A stretch of 64,000 bases of DNA, from contig JAJTTP010000013.1 in the NCBI GenBank assembly GCA_023313575.1, forward strand, positions 248,001 through 312,000, given 5' to 3'. The stretch is from Eutypella sp. D-1. Lineage: Eukaryota; Ascomycota; Sordariomycetes; Xylariales; Diatrypaceae. The position numbers and the translations under genes are program-made. Under the pieces are notes generated by a model, which made no database searches, had not been told where the DNA came from, and saw only the letters and a list, made by a program, of their open reading frames with translations. This document shows, in pieces, positions 13,701 to 25,312 of the stretch (its first letter is position 1; the number at the start of each line of letters is the position of its first letter).

Positions 13701-15068
13701 CACACAGTCAAGCAGCGCCGTTTGTCACTCTCTAGGACCATCTTTGTACATCCTGAGCTGCTCAATATGGAATATCACGCGACGATGACACTCTCCCATC
13801 TACATCCTGAGCGTGAAAATACATCACCGGCTCCGCTTTGAGCGAGGCCAAAAGACCGAAGGGCACCCTATCCGGAAGTAAACATCTCCAGGTAGGCTTG
13901 TGCTGGTTCTCAATTTCACATATCTTCACATCATTTGGCTCGGCAAGACCACGCCCCGGCTTTCGTTTCAGGACAGCCAGACCCAGCACAAAATAGACCG
14001 ATAAAGTCTCAGATCAATCAATATACACACTCTTTTGAGATCCGCTCTATAGTGTACATGTATCTATGTAGATGCTAAATCGAGATTGGCCGTGGGCGGG
14101 CGCCTCAACTTTAAGATCGCCCCCAGGATCTATGACCCCTGACTGTTTGTATGTACGTAGTTCTTTTTACCGTTGAGGAGGCAGGGGGACGAGGGGCAGA
14201 TGTGACGCGCATCTCATGCTCAACGGACGCTGCAACTTGCAGCCTACCCTCGCCGTTCACTTAGATTCATGCAACATCCCGCTGGTTTTGACCCTTGGAC
14301 TGTGCATTGTACACCGGACCCATCTAAAAAATCACAAAGTACGAAATCTTTCTGGCGTGGAGGTCTCGTCCGCTGGTTATCGAAGTAACCTGCTCTCAGT
14401 ACTGGTCCCTGGAGAGACCCTTCTATGGTAATTGCAAACAAGGACGTTTTGTATCGAGCCATGTCTGAGCACAGTCGTACGAGGTATAACAGCAATGGAA
14501 CTTGCAGGCTCGTTCCCTTCTTCTCCCCATCAACCCCCCCCCCCCCCCCCCAATATCACAACGACAATACTCCTCCCGGATTCCGCACGCCGCCAAGTTC
14601 GACGATCAGCTCTATGAAACATCAGAGTCTGACAACAAGAACCTGGTGGACCTCGAACTCATCAAGCTGAGATTCCGGGGCTGAAGTCCTCAGCTGACAA
14701 ACAACCACTCACCCCCTTTCCCCCCCTTTTTGCTGCGAGCGTTTTCCCCTGCCGGATCTTCGTTGTGTCCGTCATTAATCTATTGCGCCGTCGCAGAGCA
14801 AGACCATTTCTCTTTGGCTCTGACAAACCTCCCACCCGGATAGGAACGTGACCTGCCTCGGGCCACCGGCGCCGCCTCGTCTATTTCCCCCTTCCCTCTC
14901 AGCTCCTACGCCCAACCCTGCAGGCGGTGGCGAAAAACAATGGGGAGTCCTGCTTGTTATCACAGCAGTGATCCCGGCAGACGATATAGCCGCGGTTGTC
15001 CGCCATATTCCCTTGGGTATCAGGAGCGCCGTCTACAGCTCCCATCTCACGACTCTCGAACGCCCATC
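7722..15068. other. 7.3-kb gene-poor region
   Basis: I find no gene I can support. Open frames stay under about 170 codons, are poor in conserved motifs and carry scattered low complexity. Visible structure includes a (TG)n microsatellite at 9493-9514, C-runs (9449-9458, 10980-10990, 14537-14551), a CA-rich patch at 11210-11238 and an AGC repeat near 12640. The block has ordinary base composition, unlike the AT-rich block at 34-43 kb. It could hold non-coding RNA, a long promoter or a species-specific gene. Confidence 0.5.
9493..9514. repeat. (TG)n microsatellite
   Basis: Eleven uninterrupted TG units lie in non-coding DNA. No nearby gene depends on them as far as I can see. Confidence 0.9.
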
Positions 15069-16455
15069 ATGACGGACCGCGACCAGGATTCGGAATCTTC
15101 CCAGCCGCGTAAGCGTATTGCAGTTGCGGTAGGTCTTTTTGTTGTCCGGGTGAATCGCCGCTGTAATTTTAGTAAACAAGTTGCTAACCCTTGAGGCCGC
15201 ACAAGTGTAATCGTTGCCGCAAAAGAAAGATTCGATGCAGCGGCGATACGGGAAACGGCGGCTCGTGTACGAACTGCAAGAACGCGGGCCACGAGCCATG
15301 TCTCTTCTTACGAGTAACGTCCTGCCTCACGCCCCCGTTGAGACCGCTCCTGTGCCATCTGACCCTTTCTTCTTCGCCTTGCAGGTCTCTTCGACCGAGA
15401 CTCCCCTTAAAGATCACGAATTTGCGTACGACCTCCAAGCGTCCAGGACCTACCAAGCTCGCACGGCAGTGTCGCCGCTCGGCGCCGTCTCCCAATACCC
15501 CACTGACATGTCGCCGGGAGACGTGATGGATTACCGGCAGGGGTCATACGCGTACGGCAACAAGGGCTACTACGGGCCGTGGTCTAACACGTACCCCGAC
15601 GAGAACGCTGAATATCCAGTTAATTACCACCCGTACCAGATGATGGGCCAAGATCCTGTTCATATGATGCAGGGCTACGGACGCTACGGCTCTTCCAAGG
15701 TCTATGTCGACCCTGAACCTCCCGCCTATAGCTACGCGAATCTGGTACACCGTCCGGCTGCCAGTAGTGATTCCCCAAATATCTCTCTGTCTGGCATGGC
15801 GGACGCTTTGCCGAACTCATCCACTTCCCGTGTTGTCCCTTCGGATCGTCTACTTCCCCAGGTTACCGGGGCAATGACAAGCACCTCATACCGAACCGAC
15901 GGTCTGCCAGGACCGGCACCACGGTACTCGAAGTCGACCACCTCCCATGCCACTTCATCCAACACCATCGGTGCTGACGCATACGGTGCCCTGAATCCAA
16001 GTTACGAATCGCCGACGTCGTATTCTTCCGCAAGCGCCCTGCCCTCCAGCATCCCGCACCGGTCAGCTAGTCACTCCGACAGCACGTCCTACCAGGCCGG
16101 CGCAAGCGGCGCGACGGACGCCATATACGGCGCCAGCGACCATTCCCTGCACCAGGCAGACGACTCCAGCACGAGCCTCAGTTACATATATGATCGGGAC
16201 AGCACGAGGCGAGACACGCAGTCAAGCAGCGGAGCAAGCACGCTATCCAACGGCCAGGTTTATGTCCCCGGAACGCGTCACCACACCCAGTCTGCTCACG
16301 GCTACGTGGTTTCTGGGTCGTCGGCAGCATCGCAGGGCACCGCGGTCGTCGAAGGAGCTACGACAGCGGGAACGAGAAGCGGCCACGGCGGCAGCTCGCG
16401 TTTACATGCAGAAAGCCACCGACGATCTGCGGGAAGCCTCAGAGGTGGGGGATGA
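15069..16455 (+). CDS. Zn2Cys6 fungal transcription factor
   Basis: This is a probable nuclear DNA-binding regulator with a Gal4-type zinc cluster. Exons are 15069-15128, 15206-15313 and 15385-16455 (412 aa). The first intron ends at ACAAG and not at the earlier AG at 15194-15195. Only this choice keeps the frame and gives RKRIAVACNRCRKRKIRC. The cluster is C21-x2-C24-x6-C31-x9-C41-x2-C44-x7-C52, a complete Zn2Cys6 pattern followed by LFLR. The second intron (15314-15384) joins LFLR to VSSTETPLKDHEF. The remainder is Tyr-, Ser- and Pro-rich and likely disordered, with no fungal-specific transcription factor middle domain visible. The 3' end is uncertain: a frame shifted by one (about 16190-16525) also looks protein-like, so an unseen intron or a different stop is possible. 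Targets cannot be inferred. Confidence 0.85.
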
Positions 16456-17687
16456 TCTGCCGCCCACCCCCCCTTCAACACGGCTCCGCCCTTCCGGTTG
16501 GCCGACGATGCGTGCAATGGCTTGATGTCGTGTGACCTGTCCAGGGGGGAGGTAGGAGGCGGGGTCGACAAACCCCAGCCCAGGTGTGGTTGGGCAGCCA
16601 CTACGCTCTGCTGTCAGGTACGGGGCTGGCAAGCATTATTGTCGTCGCCAAGGCTCGCGGCACCGGGAAGAAGTCGGTGCCTCGTTCCGTCCTAGAAAAG
16701 AAAGAAGATAACGAAAGAAAAAAAAAGGAAAGGGGGAAAAAAGCATAAAATCCTTCTTCTCGTGTTGCGTGTTTTTTTTCCTGCATTGTTGGTGGCGCAT
16801 CCGATGTCTTGGAAAATCCTTGCCCATCTCATTCTACCAAGCCGTTAGGCACACCTATTCACTCTTGTTCCAAGTATCTGTTCATCAATTCGTCTATTTT
16901 CAAACCAATGACCACTTCTTTTCGCCCTCACCATCGCAAGCCACATGCGGCACCGTTTGCCAACCCCCCCCTGTTCTCCTATGATATGCAAGGTGTGCCA
17001 GGGTTTAAGCTATCTCAGGGGCTCGTGTTCGACGGCGAATCTCGTTCGGTTCAAGCCCTAACAACGGCAAATGGCTAAGATACGACAACTTCCGCGGCTG
17101 CTTTCTTTTTCACCAGCATATACCCACTTGGTATCATTGCCATTGACATTTTGCTTTTGACGCCCATCGGAAAGCAAATGCAGTGTGCGAGGCGATGCTA
17201 ACCGGGACCGAGTTGGCGCAAACCCCTGCCGAACAAAGGACTATGATGGGGGCAGGACTATAATCAAATATGTATGCAAGACGGTCTTTTTTGAGTATTC
17301 GCTCGTCTGTTCAAGTTCGAATTCGCCCTGTACCCACTTTCCGTCCTCGCAACCTCCCGAGGCACAATTTTAACGAAACTAGAGTCGATATTATTATAAG
17401 AGGAGGTTATACCTACAACAGGTGCTTTTCAAATTCACTGGATACAAAACCCAATTCGGGTTACAAGAGATAGATGTGATCCAGACTGGCAACTAGGGAA
17501 ACGGGGATGTGCTGGGCACAAAAAGCGTCGGTCTTTGCTTTCTAGGATTCATCATGTCTGTTTTGTTTGATGCTTAATTCAATACTGAAAATGTGGGGGG
17601 CGCGTTGCCCTCCCCCTTTTTACCCCTATTAATGACTCCATTGACCGTACTATGCAGTGAAAACGAAAGGGAACAGCCACCAGTGCG
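16456..17687. other. Intergenic region between convergent genes
   Basis: This lies between the 3' ends of the zinc-cluster gene (plus) and the SDR gene (minus). No gene is supported. Poly-A and poly-T stretches near 16690-16790 are typical of 3' untranslated DNA. Confidence 0.5.
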
Positions 17688-18710
17688 TCACGAATTTTTC
17701 GTCTCTCCCTTCATCCGCTCCCATATGACTTGTCTAGAAACCTTATCGCCGAGCGGAGCTGGCATTAGATCCTTGGCAAGCTCCTGAAGAGCATGGCCCC
17801 AATAGCCAGTGACGATCCCAAGTCCATGGCCGGCCTTCGACAGCGCAGCTTTGGCCATGACCTCCGCGCTTGGGCAAAAGAGTCTCGGGGGGTCCCTGAG
17901 GTGCGAGGTGGCGGTGACCTCACCCACACGGATTCCCAGGATCTCAATGTCGTTTCCTTTGCTCTCAAATCCCATCTCCAAGCTCAGAGACCGAGTCAAA
18001 GACATGAGGAAGCTCTTGCTGGCGGCGTATGAGGCGATCATAGGTAGCCCCATATCGGCCATGGAGCTGATATTGATCACCAGAGCGGGGGAGTTTCGCA
18101 GGAGGTTTGGGAGGAGCACGCGGGTTAGGTGGAGGGGGAAGAGAGCATTCAAGCTCACGGTGTTGGCGATCCTGGCTTCTGAACTCTCCTTTATAGATTG
18201 GTACACGGGATTCTTCGATCCACCACCGACATTGTTCACGAGTACTGTGAGGTTGATATCATGCAGTGTTCTCTGGATTGCCGCGAAATCTACAGTTGAC
18301 CCGTCCAATCTCTCGTGGCCGTGTTGCGAGGCAGTCTCGAGACAATTCACACACGCTACGTTGGCGGCATCCGCCGTGAAGGACCTGAAGGAGCGCCGAG
18401 GAAAAGCGTCCCGAAGCTGGTGCAGTTCTTGGGATAACTTCTCGGGGTTCCGCCCGTGAATCACGACATTGAACCCGAAGGAGGCGAGCTCGTGCGCGAA
18501 GGCCCGACCGATCCCGTCCGTAGCGCCCGTGACGACTGCCCAGGGCGGCTCGCCATTGCGCGATGGGTGCAAGTAGCGGCCTAGTCGGGATGGTCGCACG
18601 TATATGCTGATCCGTTGGAATATTTTGGCTAGAACATAGAAGACTGCAAGCAGACCGAATACACTAAGAGGTGACAGATCCATGGGAGTGAAAAATCGGG
18701 AAGTGGCCAC
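17688..18710 (-). CDS. Membrane-anchored short-chain dehydrogenase/reductase
   Basis: This is an NAD(P)(H)-dependent oxidoreductase of the classical SDR superfamily (340 aa, single exon), closest in layout to the 17-beta-hydroxysteroid dehydrogenase 12 / 3-ketoacyl-CoA reductase group. It has an N-terminal hydrophobic anchor (residues about 14-33), the cofactor motif TGATDGIG at 61-68, NNVG at 159-162 and a catalytic Ser at about 215-216. The active-site YAASK is at 228-232. That set is complete, so an active enzyme is expected. The anchor suggests the endoplasmic reticulum facing the cytosol. The substrate (fatty acyl, sterol or other carbonyl) cannot be told from sequence. An alternative in-frame ATG at residue 10 would keep the anchor. 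It is not the canonical yeast Ifa38 form, so a paralogue or a secondary-metabolism role is possible. Confidence 0.88.
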   Translation of the reverse strand: MATSRFFTPMDLSPLSVFGLLAVFYVLAKIFQRISIYVRPSRLGRYLHPSRNGEPPWAVVTGATDGIGRAFAHELASFGFNVVIHGRNPEKLSQELHQLRDAFPRRSFRSFTADAANVACVNCLETASQHGHERLDGSTVDFAAIQRTLHDINLTVLVNNVGGGSKNPVYQSIKESSEARIANTVSLNALFPLHLTRVLLPNLLRNSPALVINISSMADMGLPMIASYAASKSFLMSLTRSLSLEMGFESKGNDIEILGIRVGEVTATSHLRDPPRLFCPSAEVMAKAALSKAGHGLGIVTGYWGHALQELAKDLMPAPLGDKVSRQVIWERMKGETKNS

Positions 18711-19250
18711 CTACAAGATGATCTTGGTATAATGCGTGAATGTGAGAGAGATGACAAACCATGGAGTAGGTTGCGAAACGAAATATAGTAGAGGGCTATG
18801 CATGGTGGACTTCAACCAACAGGGATGATAGGGATCAATCCGAGTACGAACACGTCGTCCAAAATACGTCAACATCTCTAAGCGAGATGATGTACGCGAG
18901 CGGTCTGTTCAGCCCACCTGCCCAGCTTGCATACCCCTCGTCCCCGGATTCCATCGTCTCTTTCTGCCAGCCAATTATATGCTGGCGCACTACTAGTAAT
19001 ATACGGTATAAACCCTTGTTACGCTAGATGAATTTGGCGGTGCCGCGTATTACATATGTGCTCCTACAATGACTGTGCAGTCCTGTTATAAAAAAGGACA
19101 AAAGGATGAATTGCTGCTATGTAGTTCATCGCATTGCATTAATGTGTTTAATTTCCTTGTAGGCCTCGAATACGAGCCTCGATAGGATTATCTTATCTAT
19201 CTTATTTGCTAAAACGGCAGGACCCTACCCTATCGTCACGAGAGAGAGAT
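18711..19250. other. Short intergenic region
   Basis: This is the promoter side of the SDR gene and the 3' side of the peptidase gene, both on the minus strand. No gene or clear element is seen. Confidence 0.5.
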
Positions 19251-21415
19251 TTACCACTTCCTTGCGCGGCGGAACTTGCCGCCGGCGTAGAACTCGCTCG
19301 TCCACTGGGCAATCTGCTTAACAATAGCCTTCTGAGTCTCCGCGACGTCGGCGTTAGCAGCGGCATTGTTAGCGCGCAGGTCGTTGCAGTGGCGGGCGCC
19401 GGGGACGACGATGCTGGGGGCCTGCGGGGTGGACTCGAGCGGCCCCCCCGGGCGGAAGGTGCTGGCCATGGAGGCGGTGCGCCACGGGTCGAACTCGCCG
19501 TTGATCCACATGAGGCGCTTGGTCTCGCGCTCCTGCCAGCCCCCCGTGTGCGCGTTGAGCATCTGCGCCGTCTTGCCTTCGTTCGAGCCGTACGTGTACT
19601 CGCCCTCCCGCGGGAAGAATAGCTCGCACTGCCGCTGCCAGTACTCCGCGCTCGCGAGGCGCGAGAATACCGTCTGCCGGCCCAAGGGTGCTCCACTGTG
19701 AGTAAGCGTGTTCGGGTTAGCTACGGCAATTTTCTTACGATTGTCGCTAGAGCTGCGGCGACTTGGGAGAAAGGGAGGGGGGAGGACTGGGGACCTACGT
19801 CTGCCAGTAGAAGAATGGGTCGTTGCAGGTCATCCAGACCCAGGTACGATAGAACGTGTTGGACTCGCTTAGATCGGTGAACATGGGGCTGGTCTCGTTG
19901 TACGTGTCGAAGCACTGCACATCATTGGGGTCTTGCCAGTCATCATAACCGTAGTCCTTGCAATCTAGACAGGGTCAGGTGAGCCTTGGGGTCTGCTTGG
20001 TAGCGGAAGGGTAGAAGGGTATGCATGTATAAAGGTTCACAATTTGGTCACTTACAGCCAGGTAGGTAATTGGCAGTATACCACTTCGCGTAGTTGGGCA
20101 GGGCCTTCTTTAAACCGACCCCTTTCCCGTCGTCTCCTTCAGTATACGAAGTGCCATTGACCGCGGCCCCTTCGATCGCGTCGCACATCTGATAGAATGC
20201 CGAATAACCCTGCAAGGACTTATGATAAGCTGGGATGTTCTTGATACTTGGAGTCGAAAGATAGGCTTCATGCACGTACCGAATAAAGCTGGATGCTCTG
20301 CCACGCCCAGATCGGCGAGGAGATGGCGGTGGCCGCATCATCGCCGTGCCGCAGATCTTGCAGGCCAAACAGTTTCTTCAGGTCCGCCTGCTCCTTCCGC
20401 GAGCCGTGGAGGAAGACGTCGTCCACATAATCGACAATCGCAGAAAAGTCCTCAGAGCAATTCTTGGGCATGCCCTTAAGAAAAGGAAAAAGAAGAAAAA
20501 ATCCCTGTTAGCTGGAAAACAATCGGGGGATCCTTGGGGGAACATTTTCGTGGAACTTACCTCCTGGATCGGGTGGAAATACTGCCAATAATCGTAGATC
20601 GCCTCAACCGGTCCGCTGCTGGAGTGAGTCGCCCAGAACGTGCCCGGAGAAAGCTGAAGCAGGGAGGGGATTCATAGTCAGTCCTCATTCTCTATCACTG
20701 TATATTTGTCGTATGAGGAAGGTAGCGAGGAGACGTACACTATCAATCCAGGCACCCAGCGCTCCAGAGTACGAGCCACCGCTCCAGATCCAGGGCTGAG
20801 ACAACGTCGTTAGTCTTTGCTGGTTCACACGATGACGCGAAAAGATCTGCGCAAATGGGAGGGATGGATGGGCGCGCGTACCGCGTCAGGCGCGTTCGAA
20901 GTGCCGTTCTTGTCGAAAGGCAGCTTGACGGTCCGTGCAAAACGCACGAAGTCGGCGACGGCCTGGTCGAGATTGTGGAACTGCAGGGCCTTGGTCGTCT
21001 GCTTGGTGTAGGGGGTCGAGGTTCCCCAGTACCGGTGCTCGACGAGCACCACGGCAGCGCCGACTTCCTTGGCGATCATGCCGGTGATGGCGCTCTCGGT
21101 CAGATAGCCTTCGTAGCCCGTAGCGGCGACCTCGCCGGGGGTGAATATGACCACGGGGCTCCCCGGTCCCTTCCAATGCGTCGCATTGTACCAGTACCGC
21201 TGGGAGAAGGTGCCGAAGTCCGGATTATCGTGGTCGATGTATTGCTCGAAATGCGCGATGCCCGAGACGGACGACTGCGACGGGTCCGCGAGGGCCGCGA
21301 GCATGACCTGGTCTACTTCATCGGGAGGGGGGATCGGTCGGGGAGGCGTCAAGGCGAGGACGGCCTCGAGACCTATGACGGAGCATAAAATCGACCGCAG
21401 CGAAGAGCACCTCAT
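19251..21415 (-). CDS. Secreted serine peptidase, family S28 (prolyl carboxypeptidase-like)
   Basis: This is a predicted extracellular or vacuolar serine peptidase that cleaves next to proline. Seven exons on the minus strand join in frame: 21415-20882, 20795-20739, 20653-20561, 20474-20280, 20209-20056, 19964-19799 and 19695-19251, giving 547 aa. All introns are GT-AG and their phases agree. A signal peptide covers about residues 1-21. The catalytic Ser is at 186 in GGSYSG, Asp at 469 in NGEFDPWR and His at 502 in PGARHCND, so the S28 triad is complete. The sequences HRYWGTSTP and FTPGEV match family blocks. Family length is usually 500-580 aa, so the gene appears complete. A G-rich tract lies just upstream of the start. 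Likely roles are nutrient acquisition or processing of proline-rich peptides. Confidence 0.93.
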
Positions 21416-23086
21416 CTTGATGGCTGTGGAGTGGAGGGGAGGGCGAGGGAGGGGGGGGGGACACGGGAGATTCCTACCAAAGTGAAACCGTCCAAGGGAC
21501 CAAATCCGGGGCCGGGACCAGCAGCTCCTATTTATTGAACCACGGGGCAAGGTGACCCGCCCGCCATGGGGGGTCCGGGATTCCTGTTATCATGGCTGCA
21601 AGTGATCCTTGAGAGAACGCAAAGTAAAGTAGCTTTAGCTTTAGGTCGCATTTCCGGAAGGTAACCCCACGGTAATTTACGCAACCCCCTGGGTCTAGCC
21701 AATGGCAGACACTAGACCATCGTTGATCTAGAGGTCGCAGCGCCAAGCTCGAGCAAGATAAAGACGATGATCAAGGACCGAACATGGGTGCTGGGTGGGG
21801 AGAGGGAAAACGGGCGTGCCAGGGATCAAGGGGTTGGCTGCAATTCCAAGCAAGCTACGCAACGGGAGTTGGAATAGCGAGAGAATGAACGAACACTTGC
21901 CCTGGCACGGGAACCGTTTTGCCTAACTATGTACGTAAATTACCCACCTCCCAAACACCAGGCCTCTCTTGGCCCATCTGAGTTACTCATCATCATCCTG
22001 TAGAAAACCAGTCCTACATATTAGAAAATAGAAGTCGCATGCCGGCGGGAAGATGGGATGGAAAACCCGCGCTGACGCGAAAAGGGGAACAACATCTAAT
22101 CACCACATACCTTTAGCAATTGGTGAGGCGCGGCCTATCTAGATTGTCGCGGTCCCATCCGTGTCTCAATCAAGGGGGCTTGTCCCAAAGTAGTAGGTGA
22201 TATTAGGAAAGTGGTCAAGTGATTATAAGCATATCTCGCGCCAGTCAATTATTAGTCCGTGTAGACTTGCGACTAACACTAACGCCTACTCTGGTAGTTA
22301 GTAGTAGGCAGCATAAAATGATAATGCAGGGCCTAATTTAGACACACGATCTGTGCTTTTTTTTTATGGCTGGCATATCTACTCCATATAAGCAGGTAAG
22401 ATAAGTAAGATGATACAAGGAACGCGTTGACGTGCAGCTGAGAATTAGTGTGGGCTGTGTGGCTCCTTACTATCTCCTATCTGTGTAGATGTAACAAGCC
22501 TTACAGGACGGATGAGCGTACCGCGTACCTGCGTACGCCATTAGGGCCTGTGAGGACCAACAAGGTCCTTTGAGACCCGGCGTCGTGGCTTGATCCTAGA
22601 AAGTATGACGGGATGTCTTTGAAGTAGCGCCACTTCGCAGTGGTTTCCATAGTCTCCTCGCCATTTGGCCCGCGTGCTGAGACTAGAGCAATGTGCCGTG
22701 TGCGATGGTATCAGTCGGAGTTCGGCTAATTTATGACATTGACACGCTTGGAGACAAATAGTCTACGTATTACCTAGGTATAGTTATAAATGGAGAGAGT
22801 TCCTGAGCCGTCTTACGTGCTATCGTCTCACGCGGAGCTTCTATCAGGACCTTGTTTGCGCGGTTGCGAGGTTATTTCATCGCGAATACGTTGTATACAT
22901 ACCGAGATACATACTATGCACACAGATAGTCTATCGTGGCGTTACAAGGGCCCTGCCCAGAGAGTATGTACCTCGGAGAGACGGCAGAGGATCGATGAAT
23001 TGGAAGCCCCCGAAGCCACGATGCGAATGTGATTTCCTTCGTTATTATACTCTTGTCTACTTGCGGCTGGCCGACCACGTACTTAC

Positions 23087-23104
23087 TACCTAGGTACCTA
23101 GGTA
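23087..23104. repeat. Overlapping TACCTAGGTA palindromes
   Basis: Two 10-bp palindromes overlap by two bases to make an 18-bp palindromic run. Further single copies lie at 5872, 22771, 23369 and 33681, all outside genes. The function is unknown. Confidence 0.8.
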
Positions 23105-23833
23105 GTTTAGGTACGTATGTGAAAGTGCCTAGCTGAAACTTGCGTGCATCGGAAGCGAAGCTGATGCCATTCTCGTATGCTTCATCAGCAGCAGCAGCGA
23201 CGTTGTCTCATATTACGCAGACATGCGGGATCACGCAAGTACATACATAAGTGACAGGCCCGGGGGGTGTATTCCCGACGGTATTCTGGAGGGCCTTAGA
23301 AGCTTGTCATGGAGTTGGTCTCACTGGAAGAGCATTGTCGCTTACGGGAGTGAACAATATGGTAGCTTACCTAGGTAAGCCGGTGAATTGATCCGATCGA
23401 GAATGACAACCCTATATGAAGAGAGATCCATAGATTGACCATGATCCATGAGGGTACTGCAAGTAGTGAGAAGTGGATGATAGGGGTGATTGATTCCCAA
23501 TACGATGGTAACACCCCCATAAATACAAGAATCTGGCTACCCCATAAGTAGATCAACGTTATGCATCAATTGAAAGATGCTTTTAATCAGTAGTTAGCTA
23601 AGTTTCAACGCCTGAGATCCGTCATTGAATTCCCTGCAATCTGATTGGATAAGAAAGAGCACTATGTATCACCCGTTACCGTTATCGTTATTTATCGTTA
23701 TCACGAAGCCATCATCATCATCATCACCACCACCACCACTATCACTGTGAAGTCCGGAGCCGTTCTTCTCCCTTTAAGACTCCCGTCTCGCCCTCTTGGC
23801 CCGCCGAGGATACTCCAATACACCAACCAATAA

Positions 23834-23856
23834 ACACACACACACACACACACACA
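23834..23856 (+). repeat. (AC)n microsatellite in the 5' leader of the NDUFB7 gene
   Basis: About eleven AC units end only two bases before the start codon at 23859, so the repeat lies in the presumed 5' untranslated leader. Length changes here would alter the leader next to the initiation site. Confidence 0.9.
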
Positions 23857-23858
23857 TC

Positions 23859-24365
23859 ATGGGCTTATTCACCAACTCCGAGGCCCCGGCAAGTGAGCCA
23901 CCCAACCCGCAATTTCCATCTCGATCTCCGTCTCCGCCCCCGGGGTTCCGGGGACAGGGAAAAAAAAAACAAGATGACTACATACATAGAATGAACGCTG
24001 ATTTCTAAAAACCCGTCTGCCCCTTCTAAACAGAGGCCACGAGGCAAGAGATGGCCGAGGCCAAGCTTCCCATCGCTTACCGGGATAGCTGCGCGAACCT
24101 GCTGATCCCCCTCAACCGCTGTCGCGTTGATACCTACTACCTGCCCTGGAAATGCGAGGTGCGTCCCAAATGAACTTCTAACCACCCCCCCCTTTTTTTT
24201 TTTCTTTTTTTACCCAAAGCGATCAGCTGACGCGTTTTGCTCGACAAACCCCTCCCACAGGACGAGCGGCATAGCTACGAGAAGTGCCAGTACGAGGAAT
24301 TCAAGAAGCGCGTGGCCAAGATGAACGAGCTGCGGGAAGCCAAGGGCGGGGCGCGAAGCAACTGA
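23859..24365 (+). CDS. NDUFB7: Mitochondrial complex I subunit NDUFB7 (B18)
   Basis: This is an accessory subunit of NADH:ubiquinone oxidoreductase on the intermembrane-space side of the membrane arm. Exons are 23859-23892, 24034-24158 and 24261-24365, giving 87 aa. Intron 1 uses GTGAGC, preferred over a possible GC donor a few bases upstream, because only it keeps the frame into ATRQEM. The diagnostic twin CX9C motifs are intact: the first spans CANLLIPLNRC and the second CEDERHSYEKC. These fold through the Mia40 disulfide relay. MGLF at the start fits the family, where the N-terminal Gly is often myristoylated. The length is close to the fungal norm. The tail after the second CX9C is short and basic. 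Confidence 0.95.
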
Positions 24366-25312
24366 ACGGGACGGAACGAAAAGCCCGCCTGCCGAGCGAG
24401 CGAGCGAGTGTAGGGTGGGTGGAAGGAAGGAGATGATGCAGGAGCCCAGGGCTGGGTCCGCCGTTTTAGAGGATATATGTCCCCATCCGAATTTTTCGAT
24501 TCCGGCGCGAGACGTACGTAACGAACGAACAACCGATAGAAAGTTCCACATGGCCAAACCAAGGATCAAACAAAAAGATAAAAATGTATATACAAAACCT
24601 GCTTCGCGCATCGTGCGAGGTCTACATGGAAGAGAAGAGAGGCAACGAAACTTGCAAAAAATAAAAACATCCGGGCTGTGAATTTCGGTGATATCTCCAG
24701 GTATATATTCTTCTTTTTCTTTCTTTTCTTCCAGGCCATGCTTTTATCTCCTTGCCCGTTTCATATCCTCGATGTGTAGAAATGTAGGTTAGGTTAGGTT
24801 AGGTTAAGCTTCTGGATAGAAAGGAAACAGTGTGCATGATCGATGAAGACCTACGGAGTAGATATATATGTATGTATTCCCTTCCTACTACTACTACTAC
24901 CGCCCTGATTTCTGGGCAATTTAGATATACGCGGGGGAGAATCCACGGGTAGTAGAACTTGCCAGTCAGCCGGGTATCGATGACCAACACTGGGAGGCGG
25001 CATTCCCGTAAGAGTAGAAATATAAATCGGATATAACTCTCCCTTTCATCAGAGAGTTGCAGAGGGGTTGGATTAAAGAAGTCAATGCAAATGTGCACAT
25101 CACCAATGCATCATCCAATGAAGTCAGCTAGCACGCACTTTTTCCATCCGCCTGCACGAGACAATACAATACAATACACACACAATACATACATAAAGCC
25201 ACCCCCTATCTCTGAACCCGCGAAGCTAGCAAGCTACTATAGCACCGTCCATCCATCAAACTGGCATGAATATGTCCCATCACATGGGGTTACCCGGTCC
25301 GCCCCCCCGCGC
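24366..25312. other. Intergenic region between convergent genes
   Basis: No gene is supported. A short TAGGTT tandem repeat lies at 24785-24806 and a CTA triplet tract near 24887-24901. This is the shared 3' flank of NDUFB7 (plus) and the large acidic protein gene (minus). Confidence 0.5.

Larger units (their letters stand above)
21416..23858. other. Intergenic region between divergent genes, with TACCTAGGTA palindromes
   Basis: No gene is supported. It contains four copies of the palindrome TACCTAGGTA (22771, overlapping copies at 23087 and 23095, and 23369) and CAT/CAC triplet runs near 23713-23740. The final bases are the promoter and leader of the NDUFB7 gene. Confidence 0.5.

Noticed and set aside
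17040..17070. Possible tRNA B-box (GGTTCAAGCCC)
   Set aside because: No matching A-box or cloverleaf arms upstream; no tRNA was found anywhere in the window.
24785..24806. TAGGTT tandem repeat as an interstitial telomere
   Set aside because: Filamentous ascomycete telomeres are TTAGGG repeats; this unit differs and is only four copies long.
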